From NCBI GenBank assembly GCA_016290335.1, contig JAEETM010000005.1, positions 17,814 to 81,813 on the forward strand: 64,000 bases of DNA, given 5' to 3'. The DNA comes from Treponema sp. (lineage in GTDB: Bacteria; Spirochaetota; Spirochaetia; Treponematales; Treponemataceae). Below, piece by piece: positions 24,901 through 31,448 of this stretch; the first letter of the stretch is position 1, and every line of letters starts with the position of its first letter. The position numbers and the translations under genes were made by a program. Below the pieces are notes generated by a model. That model was not told where the DNA came from, did no database searches, and saw nothing but the letters and a program-made list of their open reading frames with translations.

Positions 24901-27900
24901 GAAACCAGGTTGGAACTACAACCAGTCTCTATTTTGATGACGGTGCAACAAGCAGCAGCGAGTATCATACTTCTAAGTTCTACAGTATTATTCAGTCTCT
25001 TACAGGAAAAACAAATGCCGAAATGGCTGCAAGTGATGCAGTAGTTCCTTTGTGGCTCTGGTTCTATTCAGTAGATAAATTAGGAAATAAATCTACTCCT
25101 ACTGCTGCAAATAGATTTGCATTCAATGTTCTTCCAAATGGCGATAAACCAAGAATTGACATTACTTATCCTGCTGAAAAACAGAAGACTGTTGTAGCAC
25201 CGGTTTCTGTTGGAGGAACAATCCGAATAACAGGAACTACAGAAATTGCAACAGATAGTGTTGATGCTGTATATATTCAGATTGAACCTGATTATGCTTA
25301 CTCTAGTGCAGCTAATATTACGGGAAATGTCTTTACTGATGATTGGAAAACAGAGTTTACAAATGCTGTTACTGCTAAGAACTTGAACTTTACTCTAAAT
25401 GATTCTGCTTATGTAGGCTACCAGATTGTAGATTTGAATGATAATGATCATTATTCTGGAAAGTTTACTGACTCTCCTTACCGTTATGCGATAAAAGTTT
25501 CCGGAACAACTAACTGGAATTTCAGCTTGAATGCTAAAAAAGAAGTTAATACTGATGGTAAGTATGTTGCAGTTAGAGCTTTTGCGGTAAGTAAAACTAA
25601 TAATAAGGTAAGTGACTCTGTTACTCACGTTATGAAGATAGATGCAAATGCACCTCTTATTGGTAATACTATTCCGCTTCACCTTGTTCAATATAACAGT
25701 AATACACCAGTTGCAAGACAGGAATATACACCGGATATGTATTTGAAAGGCGAATGGTATCTTGAAGGTTCTGTTGAGCATGGAAGCGGTATACAGGAAA
25801 TTACTTGGGAAGGTAGCTCAATTATTAACGATAGTACAAAGGTTACTATAAATAATGATATTTCATCTGAAGGCGTGAATAATTACAACATCAAGATTCC
25901 AGTAGGTTCTTCTTCTATTTCTGGAGAACCAAAATATACGCTTTCGATTACTGATGCAAGAGATAATAATCCACAAACTATATCAGAAACAATAAGTTTC
26001 AAAGTTGATAATACACCGCCAGTATTAAACCTTACAAATAGTACTGATGATACTACAATTACATTGGCAGAGGACGAAACTGGTTCAGAAGTATCAAATT
26101 CAATAACTCAATCAAATGGAACCTTCACAATTGAAGGTAATGTTAACGAAGGTGAACCTGGTGATACAGGCTTTAATAGGGTAGCAATGTTCTATACAAG
26201 AGTAGACGGTGGAGTTACAAAGCTTGTTGACCCTATGCTTGCTCAGGGAGATTCAGGAAAAGATAACTTTGAAGCCATAACAGGACTTGAGCCTTATGTT
26301 GATGTAGCTTCTGGTGGTGATGGTCTTTACTGGAGAACTGCACAAGGTACTGTTGCAAACAATGTTATTACGCTTACTTCTGTTGGTGGTACTGCAATTG
26401 CAAGTGTAACAAACTTTGCCAAGATTATCAGAGTTGGTGGTTTGTGTAAAATAAACAAGGTTATTTACAGAATCTCGGCTGTAGATATTACAAACCATAA
26501 AGTAACTGTTGAAGGTTCTATTGCAGATATTACTTCATCAACAAGTATGTATTTCTCAGCTGGTGCGTTGATTATTGACCATAAATCTACAGAAGGCGGA
26601 AAATCTTACTATGATGTTAATGGTAATACACAGTATCGCACAACTGCTACATATAACCCAGCAGGTGTAGATACCCTTAATGATGATGATGGCGACCAGA
26701 TGATTGAAAGTGCTACAAGGAATGGTACTGCTTACAGCTGGTCTGCTTCAATCAATTCAAGCAATATTCTTGATGGTTTGGTAACTGTTCATTTTGTTGC
26801 ATTCGATAATGCAGGAAATGTAAGTTATAAATCATTCAAAGCAAACGTTGCAAACAATGCTCCTAGAATTGCCGGTTATAGTTATGGAACTGACTCTAAC
26901 GGTAATGGTACAGTAGATTCTAACGAAATGATAACTGACGATTGGAATATTTATACTACAGACCACAGTTCAAGAAATAAGGGTAATGGTTATGATGTTG
27001 CTACAAAGGTAACTAATAAGACAATTGGCAGCAATGCTGATTATATTACTGTAAAAGGTGCTCTTACTGTAAAACCAGAAATTGTAGGTGGAAATATTGG
27101 ACTTGGTTATACTTATAGTTATACAAAAGAAGATAATAGTACGTATACATTGCCTGATGCTGTCGCTTATACAGGTGCAGGAGCATTGCATGGTGAAGAA
27201 AATGTTGTCCGTGATGCAGATTTGTCTATAACAATTCCTCTTGCAGAATTCCTTAATACCAGTCATAAAGTCAAGAGCGGTGTTCAGAAGATAACTTTCA
27301 CTGTTTGGGATAAAACTGATGGAACAACATTTGGAGTAAATAGTGGACATGCAGACATTCATCTGTGGACAAATGTTGTACTCTCAGATTCAGAACCTCC
27401 AAAAAATACACTCAAGCGTTTCTACTGGAGAAAGAATAACAACACAATAGAAAGCTCTGTTCACTATGAAAATGGTGTTGCACAGGGACATATCGAGCTT
27501 GAAGATGATTGGGATGATACTGCTACTTTTGCTGCGAATGAAGCTGCAGCAGCTAATGCTAAGAATGCTGAATACGATGCTGACCCTAAAGTTTCTGGTG
27601 TTGTATACTTCGAAGGTGTTGCTACAGACAATCTATGTGTAGAAAAGCTTACACTTTATGTTCCAGGTTTGAATAGTGGAAATGCTATTACTTTTGCACA
27701 GCGAGACAGAGTGGCAAATAGTGCAACTCTTGGAGAATTCATAAACTGTTCAACAGTTGATGGTGTAACATTTGTAAGTGCAGAAGATGAATACGACAAG
27801 AAAAATGGAAAGAATACCGTAACCTGGAAAGTAAAAGTAGACACCTCAAAAGCTAATCCAGTAGCCGCTACCGATGTAAAGGTACGCGCCGGTGCTATTG

Positions 27901-29891
27901 ACCGTGGTGCTCCAAGTCTTACAAATGGTACTATAAGTTATACTGGTGCCAAAACATTTACACCTGGCACAGACTTGAGCAGCACAGGAACTGGTGCAAG
28001 AAATGCACAGGGTGAGGTAACTTCACCGCTTACAGCTTTGTATCAGATTGATATTGTTCCGTATATTACAGATATTTCTTCTGGTGATATGGATATTGGT
28101 ACAAAGAAATACTTACGCCGAACAGCAAGTGGAGCTTTTGTTGCAAGTGTTGATGATACCACAAATGCGAATATTACTGTTAAAGGCTTCAACTTAACGG
28201 GTGGCAAAGTTTACTTAGGAACAACTCAAAAGACTACTGGTACTTCTGGTAATAATCTTACAGTTGCAAAGAATATTCTTACTAACTCCGGAAAAATTAA
28301 AGTTGCAGTTGTAAATGATGGTAAGACTATTGAATCATTAAATAATCTTAATGATGATACTAAGGATTATAACAAAGAGCCTTCTCAGTTTGCTGCCAAC
28401 CATACAGATGACCGTTATATTTACATGTGGGATATTACTACAACTACTTATAGTGGTGCAGAAGCTGTTATGAAACCTGAAATTAATGGAAGTGGTGCTA
28501 AAACAGGCAATATGGTTTGGTATTATGCAAGCAATGTAGATTCAATGTATGCAAACGGAACAAAACTTTGTAACTCATGGGGTGGTGCAATTGTAGGTGG
28601 AAATTTCGCATATAACGATATTGGTAAACCATCTTGGGTTTATTTGCATAATACAAGCTGGACAGGTACAACATCATATAAGATTTATGGTTCTGTTCAG
28701 TGGGGTAAAGAATGGATGTCGAATTATGATGCTCGTAATTGGAATGTTGTGCCGTATGATAATTATAGAAATTACAATCACCGAGGAGCTTATGATGAGA
28801 TTTATTACAATACCGCTCGTCTAGGATTGGGTAATCTTTCTTTTGTTGACGATAATAATTATTCTTATAATGATACGGTAATGAATCGTTACCAGAATAT
28901 TAAGGTCGCAGCAACAGGAAATGCTACAGATACTTTGAATATGATTGCATATTTTGATAAAGCAGATGAATCTCGTTCTATTGTATTCTGGCGATTCCAT
29001 GAAGGAACGGGTGTTACTAAAACACAACCTCTTACATATACAAGAAGTGGGGGTAATTGGGAGGCTTATACTTTTACAGCTAATACTTGGGCAGATATAA
29101 CTCGAGAAGCAGGTCAAACAACTACGTATGGTGATGGTGATTCTATTGTTGGTATGAAGACTCCTAAAGGTCGAGAGAAATTAACTTCTGATGGTGCAGA
29201 TAGTAAGTATTTTGATATGGTTTATGATTCTGTAAAGAAAGTTGTGTATGTTGCCTATTATGATGAAACGGCAGGTGCACTTAAGATTACCTATCTCAAT
29301 AATCCTGCTGCAGGTTCCGCCGGAAATTGGACAAATAAAACATGGAGTACAGCTTTCACTGTTGATCCAGAAGCTGCTGGTCAATATGTATCAATGAAGA
29401 CAGATAGTGAGGGTAAAATACATCTTGCTTACTACGATTCAACAGGTTCATACTTAAAGTATGCTCTTGTTACTCCAACTATAACAACTACTGGTAATGG
29501 TAACAATGCTGTAAGTACAGTTACAGACCTTTCAGTTACAAAGAAAGTGCTTGTAGATACTCTCTTTACAAACGGTATGTTCAACAGTATTACTCTCAGA
29601 CAGTTTGGTACTGGAGATGTTCGTCCTGTAATTACCAGTTACTCAATTTCTTATGGTGGAACCAAATATGCTTTGCGTACTTCATGGCCTCTTACAACAG
29701 TTGCCAATATAGAAGCTGGTGCAACTGAAGATGGTTACACAGGTAAATGGGAAACTGTAGTTGTAGTTTCTTCAAATGCTCCAACACAAGATAATACTTA
29801 CACAGAAACTAATGGAACTGGTTATACTGGTAATATAGTTGTTGGTTATACAGCATCCAAGCTGGAGCAGGCATTACTTCTCAGTGAGTAA
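9957..29891 (+). CDS. Giant Ig-like repeat lipoprotein, 6644 residues
   Basis: The start is ATG 9957, preceded by AAGGGG at 7 nt; an in-frame TTG at 9915 has no such support and would spoil the signal. Residues 1-20 are a lipoprotein signal ending I-L-S with lipidated Cys21. From about residue 30 to 5700 there are a little over 40 Ig-like modules, mostly 90-200 residues, each opened by a D-x-x-x-P linker (IDKTAP, YDTTAP, VDQSAP, and so on) and often containing SGT-x-x-D. A TIG-like stretch (ITVKGFNLTGG) is near residue 6070. Propeller-like strands (VVYVAYYDE, KIHLAYYDS) fill roughly 6410-6510. Aromatic WYL(F/W)VKA-x-D-KAGN blocks recur. The protein is probably anchored to the outer membrane and displayed at the surface as an adhesin or large scaffold. 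From 21483 onward it parallels the upstream gene. No enzyme domain was recognised. Function is inferred from architecture only. Confidence 0.92.
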   Translation: MRRTGLFFGLVTVLAISILSCDVEIGLGASVDTRAPKLEIENPPIGSVIRDVFAMSGTCEDDGKIKSVIIELKHTGTGVTLPAFEGTFNQKEGIWSCEIDPLDEENPVSDGSYEATVTITDTAERETIRTRAFTIDNTPPVLAITRPSAVIPTGEDPEKYSSNDYDSYGQDLVISGYVADTCERRFISVDIYDMKGEKKYSTLEAEDENSKYIKIDSDFSTSIASFGDSAYTAIYGDDYEAGTKMFFCEITVYDSARKYPLDSSTLIPEDLLGNSAKYFYMYEGELYNSVFDPYMMTDVYKILNGSFEDDDSRTVDTTTPEEVKLALENVDYQETRGFLSLNPKNNPYFKVSGYDSLNADEMENGTVFDNTDNHITNNSSKVIEVSPGLDQTPLEQDTLGLYLLRTDDFGNTLDLNGNIVELKNIKDEDKIWLVRPLKDEDGNAILTEEKNADEIAERENVFSKSGSTFKFTIEITTTKPTVDGHTLFSGDKYLFFVQGYDKKKVPVKNSGSVFGFKLVESGTAPALTIKSVSPKYITTNKDSIIENAAKTVNVSMAFAGDSPFRLKRIVNDGEEVEVLTSENNFKENEYIDEYTPSQEEFSSGQVSIKYILTGNNNLTNYAEDVFYIDNDLPEVISFEVPGTDKTENSSYKFSGIVSDGDSTSSSKIAEVQMKISSIDEDGNPLTDAEGKALTSDWVSVGDTDKWNHIVVFQSADDDFNKAFSVEGKKKVEIRAIDAAGNMSAIEEKDFFYDTDSPNLEVNTYKMGNDTEQPIKSKFFISKGFSISGTANDSNGLKSLILKQTMGDESVEIEIPVDNNGNWTIGNLPRNGTTDEVLLETGIYTFVITATDLTGKKTESASYNAEIDRDKPVVTITSPADGSTVSGTNFRFTGTLNDEGTGVTSYSYKFVKAGVNKDSVSWILENTTSDEWSFYKELAEGTASQASSLCEGEWSLFVRTVDGAGNESAEVEHKFTIDKNIPSLEATIVSTPDCFNNTTNSVWYYSDELSGTISYSDTYAMDSSKPYSFIMGDVDITSAVDVSDGNWTINNTLFNQIEGFNPSSLDNSQKVLYITVYDKVGKTNNKSFTVYKDTAAPTATIEYPEQGDPISNSQFTARGSISDGSGVGIDSFVYSLNGGAYQPINSGIVGSTWTKEFNFENEPEGEVTLEIMATDKLGYESVPSSVTFFYDKQNPEVSINEDNKYYVKDTAYTLSGTAYDTNRLSKVTIQDNTTTYSSEGTNPQITLTGVEAAVSEDSAANWSKIFTTGSNGTLKDGLHTFRVTAYDSSNRVSTTKTKELFIDTTAPVINSIVTPSPMDTEESYYQFSGMAVDNTPSNAVSTNAASGIEKILVQFADKNNPSTKTTWLEATGTTRWNLLVTYANSTYSSVFGSNQGEKIIYVKAIDMAGNESAVEERTFVYDKAQPTVSISSYTIGSNNTPQLLGATTQFDVSNSFSLSGTASDTYKLKNIQVFQKKDDGEDQLVVEIPVTTTSYNWTVSGLPRAEDSLGSVTGTADTETDATYRYYVKVFDASSTEGKTSQTSPITVRIDKTAPTVTITSPAIDFASADDVISGSSKIFEGTAVDNENGSGLASYSYAFSHSSTAPAANSNEWTTVNAENGNWSIRRDLLATDTTNTSPESLTQGEWYLFVKAVDKAGNAITSPVTRHFWVDQSAPSLSNVNIEGGIYYYNTNSLTLTGNAFDSNALAEDDAVVIKRGNTVLETIPRTSIPANGDWSVVLDADDIPANGSTAITIEVKDCVGRTSGVSSYTVCRDMTPPVVTASLATNAERVYQKSVNYTFSGTVSDLNLSDVTAVLYKNDVATEQETALIPRGSAWEWKVYDLEEAYYSIKITAKDKADNQTEYTSGSVMIDTTAPLSTISGTSLYDSDGASLATPATNAAVLTNGTAIDAGRYYAQSSYTLSGIITEANFANTTSTLELKENGTTKNVAFTGNGSTASPYTWSYTPASLADGTYAYTLKLTDKAGNTTTYSATVVYDTTAPVLGIEVPVANAAYPYIPTASGSVSDAGIGIEERKWSSDNTNWSDVEMTTTTNWSASIGTMDSEGPVTLYVKAKDKFGRETSESVNFSYDLYNPQLTETDTVDEYQKAGYSFTLTGTAGDTNALDNITITEGTNVYGSTNASDSTGTARITTQNAAVTLSESNGDTELSTESGKGKNWSITFASTDTTTLSPGRHTFTITAKDTAGKTSTSEVKNIFIDTIAPQVLTAVTPTTSQTANASFRFTGTAKDNNNSSADSRVEMVKVKFNSYSSASATETEPSATTEWFDANGDTSWNYIAVFTDEGLNSVFGDSKGYKTISVKAIDYAGNESPVFESPKFLYDREIPTSVINSYTPENGSAVNLTSTTSFFANNTFKLSLTANDDYSVKKIVVKQKNNGITKTVYTLDNINLSQKAVDVLNLPRDVSGLDDDDDDATATSALVLNENSSGEYEYSVEVTDLAGKSASVATVKANIDKKVPVINLDTELNAAYYQGLSKTFSFSANDPTASDGSSGSGLSKYYYKYTQDTAAQTVSSSGWTEKVASSSFDVIPSLVSGNTLGTNGELNEGHWYLWYYVKDVAGNTSTPTSVNFWFDQGNPSLTAAVTPANNSVTGSGTEFYFNSGLTGTISASDSSNVAPALSYKIDDEDAVPVTGSSWTIPEGSFSDEGTYSLVFTATDQVGRTATKEFTVHKDVSGPEISITSPTNNSYFEQATINIRGSVNDGTTENPGSGVNKVYYSTNNTNWTELTTYSAGGAIWNDTVSLDQQGNVTLYVKAVDKLGQESTHPSVTFSYDAAAPVIVENDSVAANQKQGYSFTLTGTAYDTNELSYVEIVDKIGDTLQGTYSTSNGTLSVTSGTVATAKSEATKVTWSKTFSASDANPLEQGTHTFTIKAKDTSERLAATITKTVTVDTILPEIEITTPSAAGFTKSAFVTFNGTLTEVNFDSLEIKLYKEAGATDELIETVNTTPQGADGNWSYTANLPDEDKAYYITVKATDKVGNIATETSAQITTDFTAPATTLTSSGLTNESAESVTAISENVTYYAKNSYTVSGTITEANYDRTKVTITATKDNVNVTAPSITVNTDKTWSFTGITGTGTYEYSLKIEDKAANSKTYKIKVVYDNTAPETLSITTAATSGVNSISGSSKTFEGSASDSGSGLSSYSYAFTQGNSAPAADSNDWTKVETGNGNWSFTRTVISSTSPSPNCLHEGLWTLYVKATDKAGNTSTTPVSRQYWVDQSAPAITDLNNAAINYFNGTLTITGKAIDTNALAASGAVVIKNGTTTLATIDSVGTGGTWTASINGSSITANTAVDLTIQATDCVGKSSDAVTYTVYKDTNPPVIAFTSPDGNLAQDEPLSGTSGIFSGTTTDAASGVASYSYVFSKGSTAPATGWTTVTNAVTSWSIPKTFTAGTGTAANDEGQWYLFVKAADKAGNETVSASSLSFWYDNSVPTITASMTTATGKCENKDGKYYFNGTIAANTALTGSITASDTSAVAPTISYKIDSGTEVEITGTNASTGTSSGTWSIPSSAFTQDGEYTVKIIATDQCGRKAEQTYNVYRDTLAPTITITAPAAATGTIVNTASYTFGGTIADPTFYSASAVLYKDTAATDTTTTIEVNDNNTWTWRPTGLEDGTYHIVVTAKDKVSNTATKTTGTVIVDRTAPATSIVPAEGNNITDASFAAVDELENGKTYYTSSSYTITGVINDNNWGTGATAKYKIDNGAETTLTVNASTKAWSLPAATAGHTYEIKLKDSAGNENTYSFTISYDNVPPTATVAIPENNITDPQYALSANNYSFKLSASDPDNGVGVKELSYIFTTTTSLPAANAGWQTDSNFTTADKYVVMDLVALNTVDSNSQTVENTLTATQLPEGTWYLWVKAKDKAGNVTNDETITTNRRQIIVDKANPTLTVTNSLNESGTNPVYEEVTGSGYTISGTVSDTHAVASNDAIVIKVDGEIKTTIAKTSLTGTPAVNWSYTIPKDSIHENGLTEVEVIAKDVVGKTTSKKYNLYYDTAAPELEVNAPAMGEQVENAEKIIKGTVRDDGYGLAKLEFALKNSSNTTVKDSSNNDISGYWSATTSNVTNNYPLKIKGEQWFYAGQPDENGVTGNTALTIPLGTAEGTLKLVVTATEKVVGSHTARTKTEEITFYYDAAEPNITESGSVSRITNTDFVLTGTAYDTNQLAKIEIKQGGVLKATTEANPAAGVVAISFANGTDSTAQGYNGSYTLASAKADSTKGYWEATFPASSYADGSYQFSITATDISGKMTTVTRTIQMDKTAPANISPSTTGGTEISSKNWYNSRALAISVTATDTNGSGVSTADYSLVAYNEASSNADPTEAYRSWTNIPNNGEAFVGTVNLPADGENTFYVRVKDVAGNYGYNNTGLTVYIDSAAPASATVASVDGVVAGDGENQFGGTKLTNGSSNIAFTMTAADAGTVGTDATGIGSIKIIKVGNNTLEGNAQINVTEDKDTHELGAEIPSTSITTSGGVIARVTDKVGNSYDFTLFQIQFDNKYPKVTISNIADADTSVTGTQINGTTTINGTASDDQTLASVKLQYSRKTGATTWSDWADTGLTNQGTIYSWSFKVNTTQSPYSDGDTVRFRVLATDAAGNEGNSGTTGTATGNIYGTGDSAAAYAEVIISQDSDRPVIGISNLEMSDENQVSGETSYYWHRYGSMYGTVSDDDGSVTSVKYKIGSDGTWSGNIYSNGMWQISNLTDGAKDIYFEVIDGGNTTFTSSLTKKPKVQDSQGAAKLGYTDSDTVVLNVKVDTQDPEIISKKYYLSSSKDYNAETDWDAASNLAVLSTKDSGGTNKYLYVEVKESDSNGIDTGSSSITFDGVTATTTADVANQLPNKVRQISQSINAGVTTTIVRIDLSQFETGSRAFMITVYDNATKYKIESTNVSVDNTTPVMEVSNYEAGVVLYGSNSNTIRFIQQNESDISELWYYVTDDANFAPVYNAESGTYNSFTRLHGNQVGTTTSLYFDDGATSSSEYHTSKFYSIIQSLTGKTNAEMAASDAVVPLWLWFYSVDKLGNKSTPTAANRFAFNVLPNGDKPRIDITYPAEKQKTVVAPVSVGGTIRITGTTEIATDSVDAVYIQIEPDYAYSSAANITGNVFTDDWKTEFTNAVTAKNLNFTLNDSAYVGYQIVDLNDNDHYSGKFTDSPYRYAIKVSGTTNWNFSLNAKKEVNTDGKYVAVRAFAVSKTNNKVSDSVTHVMKIDANAPLIGNTIPLHLVQYNSNTPVARQEYTPDMYLKGEWYLEGSVEHGSGIQEITWEGSSIINDSTKVTINNDISSEGVNNYNIKIPVGSSSISGEPKYTLSITDARDNNPQTISETISFKVDNTPPVLNLTNSTDDTTITLAEDETGSEVSNSITQSNGTFTIEGNVNEGEPGDTGFNRVAMFYTRVDGGVTKLVDPMLAQGDSGKDNFEAITGLEPYVDVASGGDGLYWRTAQGTVANNVITLTSVGGTAIASVTNFAKIIRVGGLCKINKVIYRISAVDITNHKVTVEGSIADITSSTSMYFSAGALIIDHKSTEGGKSYYDVNGNTQYRTTATYNPAGVDTLNDDDGDQMIESATRNGTAYSWSASINSSNILDGLVTVHFVAFDNAGNVSYKSFKANVANNAPRIAGYSYGTDSNGNGTVDSNEMITDDWNIYTTDHSSRNKGNGYDVATKVTNKTIGSNADYITVKGALTVKPEIVGGNIGLGYTYSYTKEDNSTYTLPDAVAYTGAGALHGEENVVRDADLSITIPLAEFLNTSHKVKSGVQKITFTVWDKTDGTTFGVNSGHADIHLWTNVVLSDSEPPKNTLKRFYWRKNNNTIESSVHYENGVAQGHIELEDDWDDTATFAANEAAAANAKNAEYDADPKVSGVVYFEGVATDNLCVEKLTLYVPGLNSGNAITFAQRDRVANSATLGEFINCSTVDGVTFVSAEDEYDKKNGKNTVTWKVKVDTSKANPVAATDVKVRAGAIDRGAPSLTNGTISYTGAKTFTPGTDLSSTGTGARNAQGEVTSPLTALYQIDIVPYITDISSGDMDIGTKKYLRRTASGAFVASVDDTTNANITVKGFNLTGGKVYLGTTQKTTGTSGNNLTVAKNILTNSGKIKVAVVNDGKTIESLNNLNDDTKDYNKEPSQFAANHTDDRYIYMWDITTTTYSGAEAVMKPEINGSGAKTGNMVWYYASNVDSMYANGTKLCNSWGGAIVGGNFAYNDIGKPSWVYLHNTSWTGTTSYKIYGSVQWGKEWMSNYDARNWNVVPYDNYRNYNHRGAYDEIYYNTARLGLGNLSFVDDNNYSYNDTVMNRYQNIKVAATGNATDTLNMIAYFDKADESRSIVFWRFHEGTGVTKTQPLTYTRSGGNWEAYTFTANTWADITREAGQTTTYGDGDSIVGMKTPKGREKLTSDGADSKYFDMVYDSVKKVVYVAYYDETAGALKITYLNNPAAGSAGNWTNKTWSTAFTVDPEAAGQYVSMKTDSEGKIHLAYYDSTGSYLKYALVTPTITTTGNGNNAVSTVTDLSVTKKVLVDTLFTNGMFNSITLRQFGTGDVRPVITSYSISYGGTKYALRTSWPLTTVANIEAGATEDGYTGKWETVVVVSSNAPTQDNTYTETNGTGYTGNIVVGYTASKLEQALLLSE

Positions 29892-29923
29892 ACATGAACT
29901 TTCTATTAAGAAGTTCTTTAAGT

Positions 29924-29962
29924 TAAAAAAACACACACCTTGCAAACCCCAGCAAGGTGTGT
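29924..29962 (-). terminator. Terminator of the alcohol/aldehyde dehydrogenase operon
   Basis: Perfect 11-bp arms, ACACACCTTGC at 29933-29943 and its complement at 29952-29962, enclose an 8-nt loop. Read on the minus strand the hairpin runs into T7 (A-run 29925-29931 on the plus strand), so it serves the minus-strand operon ending at 30058. Confidence 0.8.
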
Positions 29963-29976
29963 TATCCAGTTTGTGG

Positions 29977-30034
29977 CCCGCCACATTGGTTTTGAATCAA
30001 TTGTTTTCAAAATCAGTGTGACGGGTGTTTTTTT
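29977..30034 (+). terminator. Terminator of the 6644-residue protein gene
   Basis: Twenty-base arms at 29977-29996 and 30006-30025 pair with one C-A mismatch and two G-U pairs around a 9-nt loop. They are followed on the plus strand by TG and T7. With the minus-strand hairpin at 29933 it forms a pair of terminators between convergent units; these explain the 166-bp gap. Confidence 0.85.
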
Positions 30035-30057
30035 ATGTGTTATTCGGATGTTTGCCG

Positions 30058-31437
30058 TTACTTCAAAAACAGCCTTACGAGCGATTCTTTGCTTTTGTTG
30101 TAAGGCTGGTAGCGCATGTTTATGTCAATCCAGGTCTTTTTGTCAACAATGCTCTTTTTATGGCTGAAGGTGTCGAAGCCGACTTTGCCGTGGTAGGCAC
30201 CCATACCGCTTTCGCCAACGCCGCCAAAGCCCATGTTGTTTGTGGCAAGGTGGACTACAACATCATTTATACAGCCGCCACCGAACGAGCAGCGGGTAAG
30301 AATGCGTTTCTGCAAGCCTTTGTTCTGTGTAAAAAGATAGAGGGCAAGCGGCTTCTGGTGACCGTTTACAATCTGGTATAATTCATCTTCATTTTTATAA
30401 GTGAGGATTGGCAGAATTGGACCAAAAATCTCTTCGCCCATAACGGCATCATCCCAGGTAACGTTGTCCAAAACGGTTGGTTCAATCTTTAAAGTTTCGG
30501 CATTTGACTTTCCGCCAACAGCAATCTTGCCGGCATCAATCAATCCGCGAACACGCTCAAAGTGCTTGGCGTTTATAATTTTTCCGTAGCTTGGATTTTC
30601 AAGAGGATTATCTCCAAACTGGATTTTAATCTGTTTTTTAAGCTCTGAAACAAACTGTTCTTTTACCGATTCGTGGCAGAGAACATAGTCAGGGGCAACA
30701 CAGGTCTGACCGCAGTTCAAATATTTACCCCAGGTAATTCGTTTTGCGGCAAGCGGAATCTTTGCAGTTGAATCTATAATACAAGGTGATTTTCCACCAA
30801 GCTCAAGTGTTACAGGTGTAAGATATTCGGCAGCTTTTCGCAGAACTTCTTTTCCAACACCCTGACTTCCTGTAAAGAAAATATAATCAAACTTCTGTTC
30901 AAGCAGGCACTGGTTTTCGGCACGTCCGCCAGTTACAACGGCAACGTATTCCGGGTCAAAGCATTCTGCAATCAATTTTGCAATTACATCACTTGTTGCA
31001 GGAGAGTAAGCACTTGGTTTTACAACACATGTATTTCCGGCAGCAACTGCATCTACAAGCGGGTCAATTGTCAAAAGGAAAGGATAATTCCACGGACTCA
31101 TAATCAGAACGTTTCCGTAAGGAGAGGCTTTAACAAAGCTTTTTGCAGCAAAGTTTGTAAGGCATGTTGCGCGTGGAGAATCTTTTGCAAACTTGCGTGT
31201 ATGCTTTATCATATAGGAAATCTCGCTCATTACAAGACCGGCTTCGCACATAAAACCTTCGAATGCACTTTTACCAAGGTCGGCAGTGAGCGCATCAGTA
31301 ATTTCTTTTTCGTGAGATTTTACTGCAGCGTAAAGCTTTTTGAGTGCGGCAATTCGGTTTTCTACAGGTAAAGTGTTTCCTTTTTCAAAAAAATACTTCT
31401 GTTTTTCAACAATCGCTTTGATTTCCACTTCTGTCAT
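30058..31437 (-). CDS. Aldehyde dehydrogenase, class-3-like (459 aa)
   Basis: NAD(P)-dependent aldehyde dehydrogenase, probably cytoplasmic. It oxidises aldehydes to acids, or supplies the aldehyde step of a fermentative or detoxification route together with the adjacent alcohol dehydrogenase. Visible family features are the SPWNYPF cofactor-domain motif near residue 114, FTGSQGVGKEV near 188, catalytic Glu212 in LELGGKSP, catalytic Cys246 in NCGQTC, and EEIFGPILP. Length and the hydrophobic C-terminus (SLVRLFLK) fit the compact ALDH3-type enzymes. The start ATG at 31437 has AAGGAAGG just upstream. The gene lies 11 nt behind the iron alcohol dehydrogenase and is surely co-transcribed with it. 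The substrate cannot be read from the sequence. Confidence 0.93.
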   Translation of the reverse strand: MTEVEIKAIVEKQKYFFEKGNTLPVENRIAALKKLYAAVKSHEKEITDALTADLGKSAFEGFMCEAGLVMSEISYMIKHTRKFAKDSPRATCLTNFAAKSFVKASPYGNVLIMSPWNYPFLLTIDPLVDAVAAGNTCVVKPSAYSPATSDVIAKLIAECFDPEYVAVVTGGRAENQCLLEQKFDYIFFTGSQGVGKEVLRKAAEYLTPVTLELGGKSPCIIDSTAKIPLAAKRITWGKYLNCGQTCVAPDYVLCHESVKEQFVSELKKQIKIQFGDNPLENPSYGKIINAKHFERVRGLIDAGKIAVGGKSNAETLKIEPTVLDNVTWDDAVMGEEIFGPILPILTYKNEDELYQIVNGHQKPLALYLFTQNKGLQKRILTRCSFGGGCINDVVVHLATNNMGFGGVGESGMGAYHGKVGFDTFSHKKSIVDKKTWIDINMRYQPYNKSKESLVRLFLK

Positions 31438-31448
31438 TTTTTCCTTCC

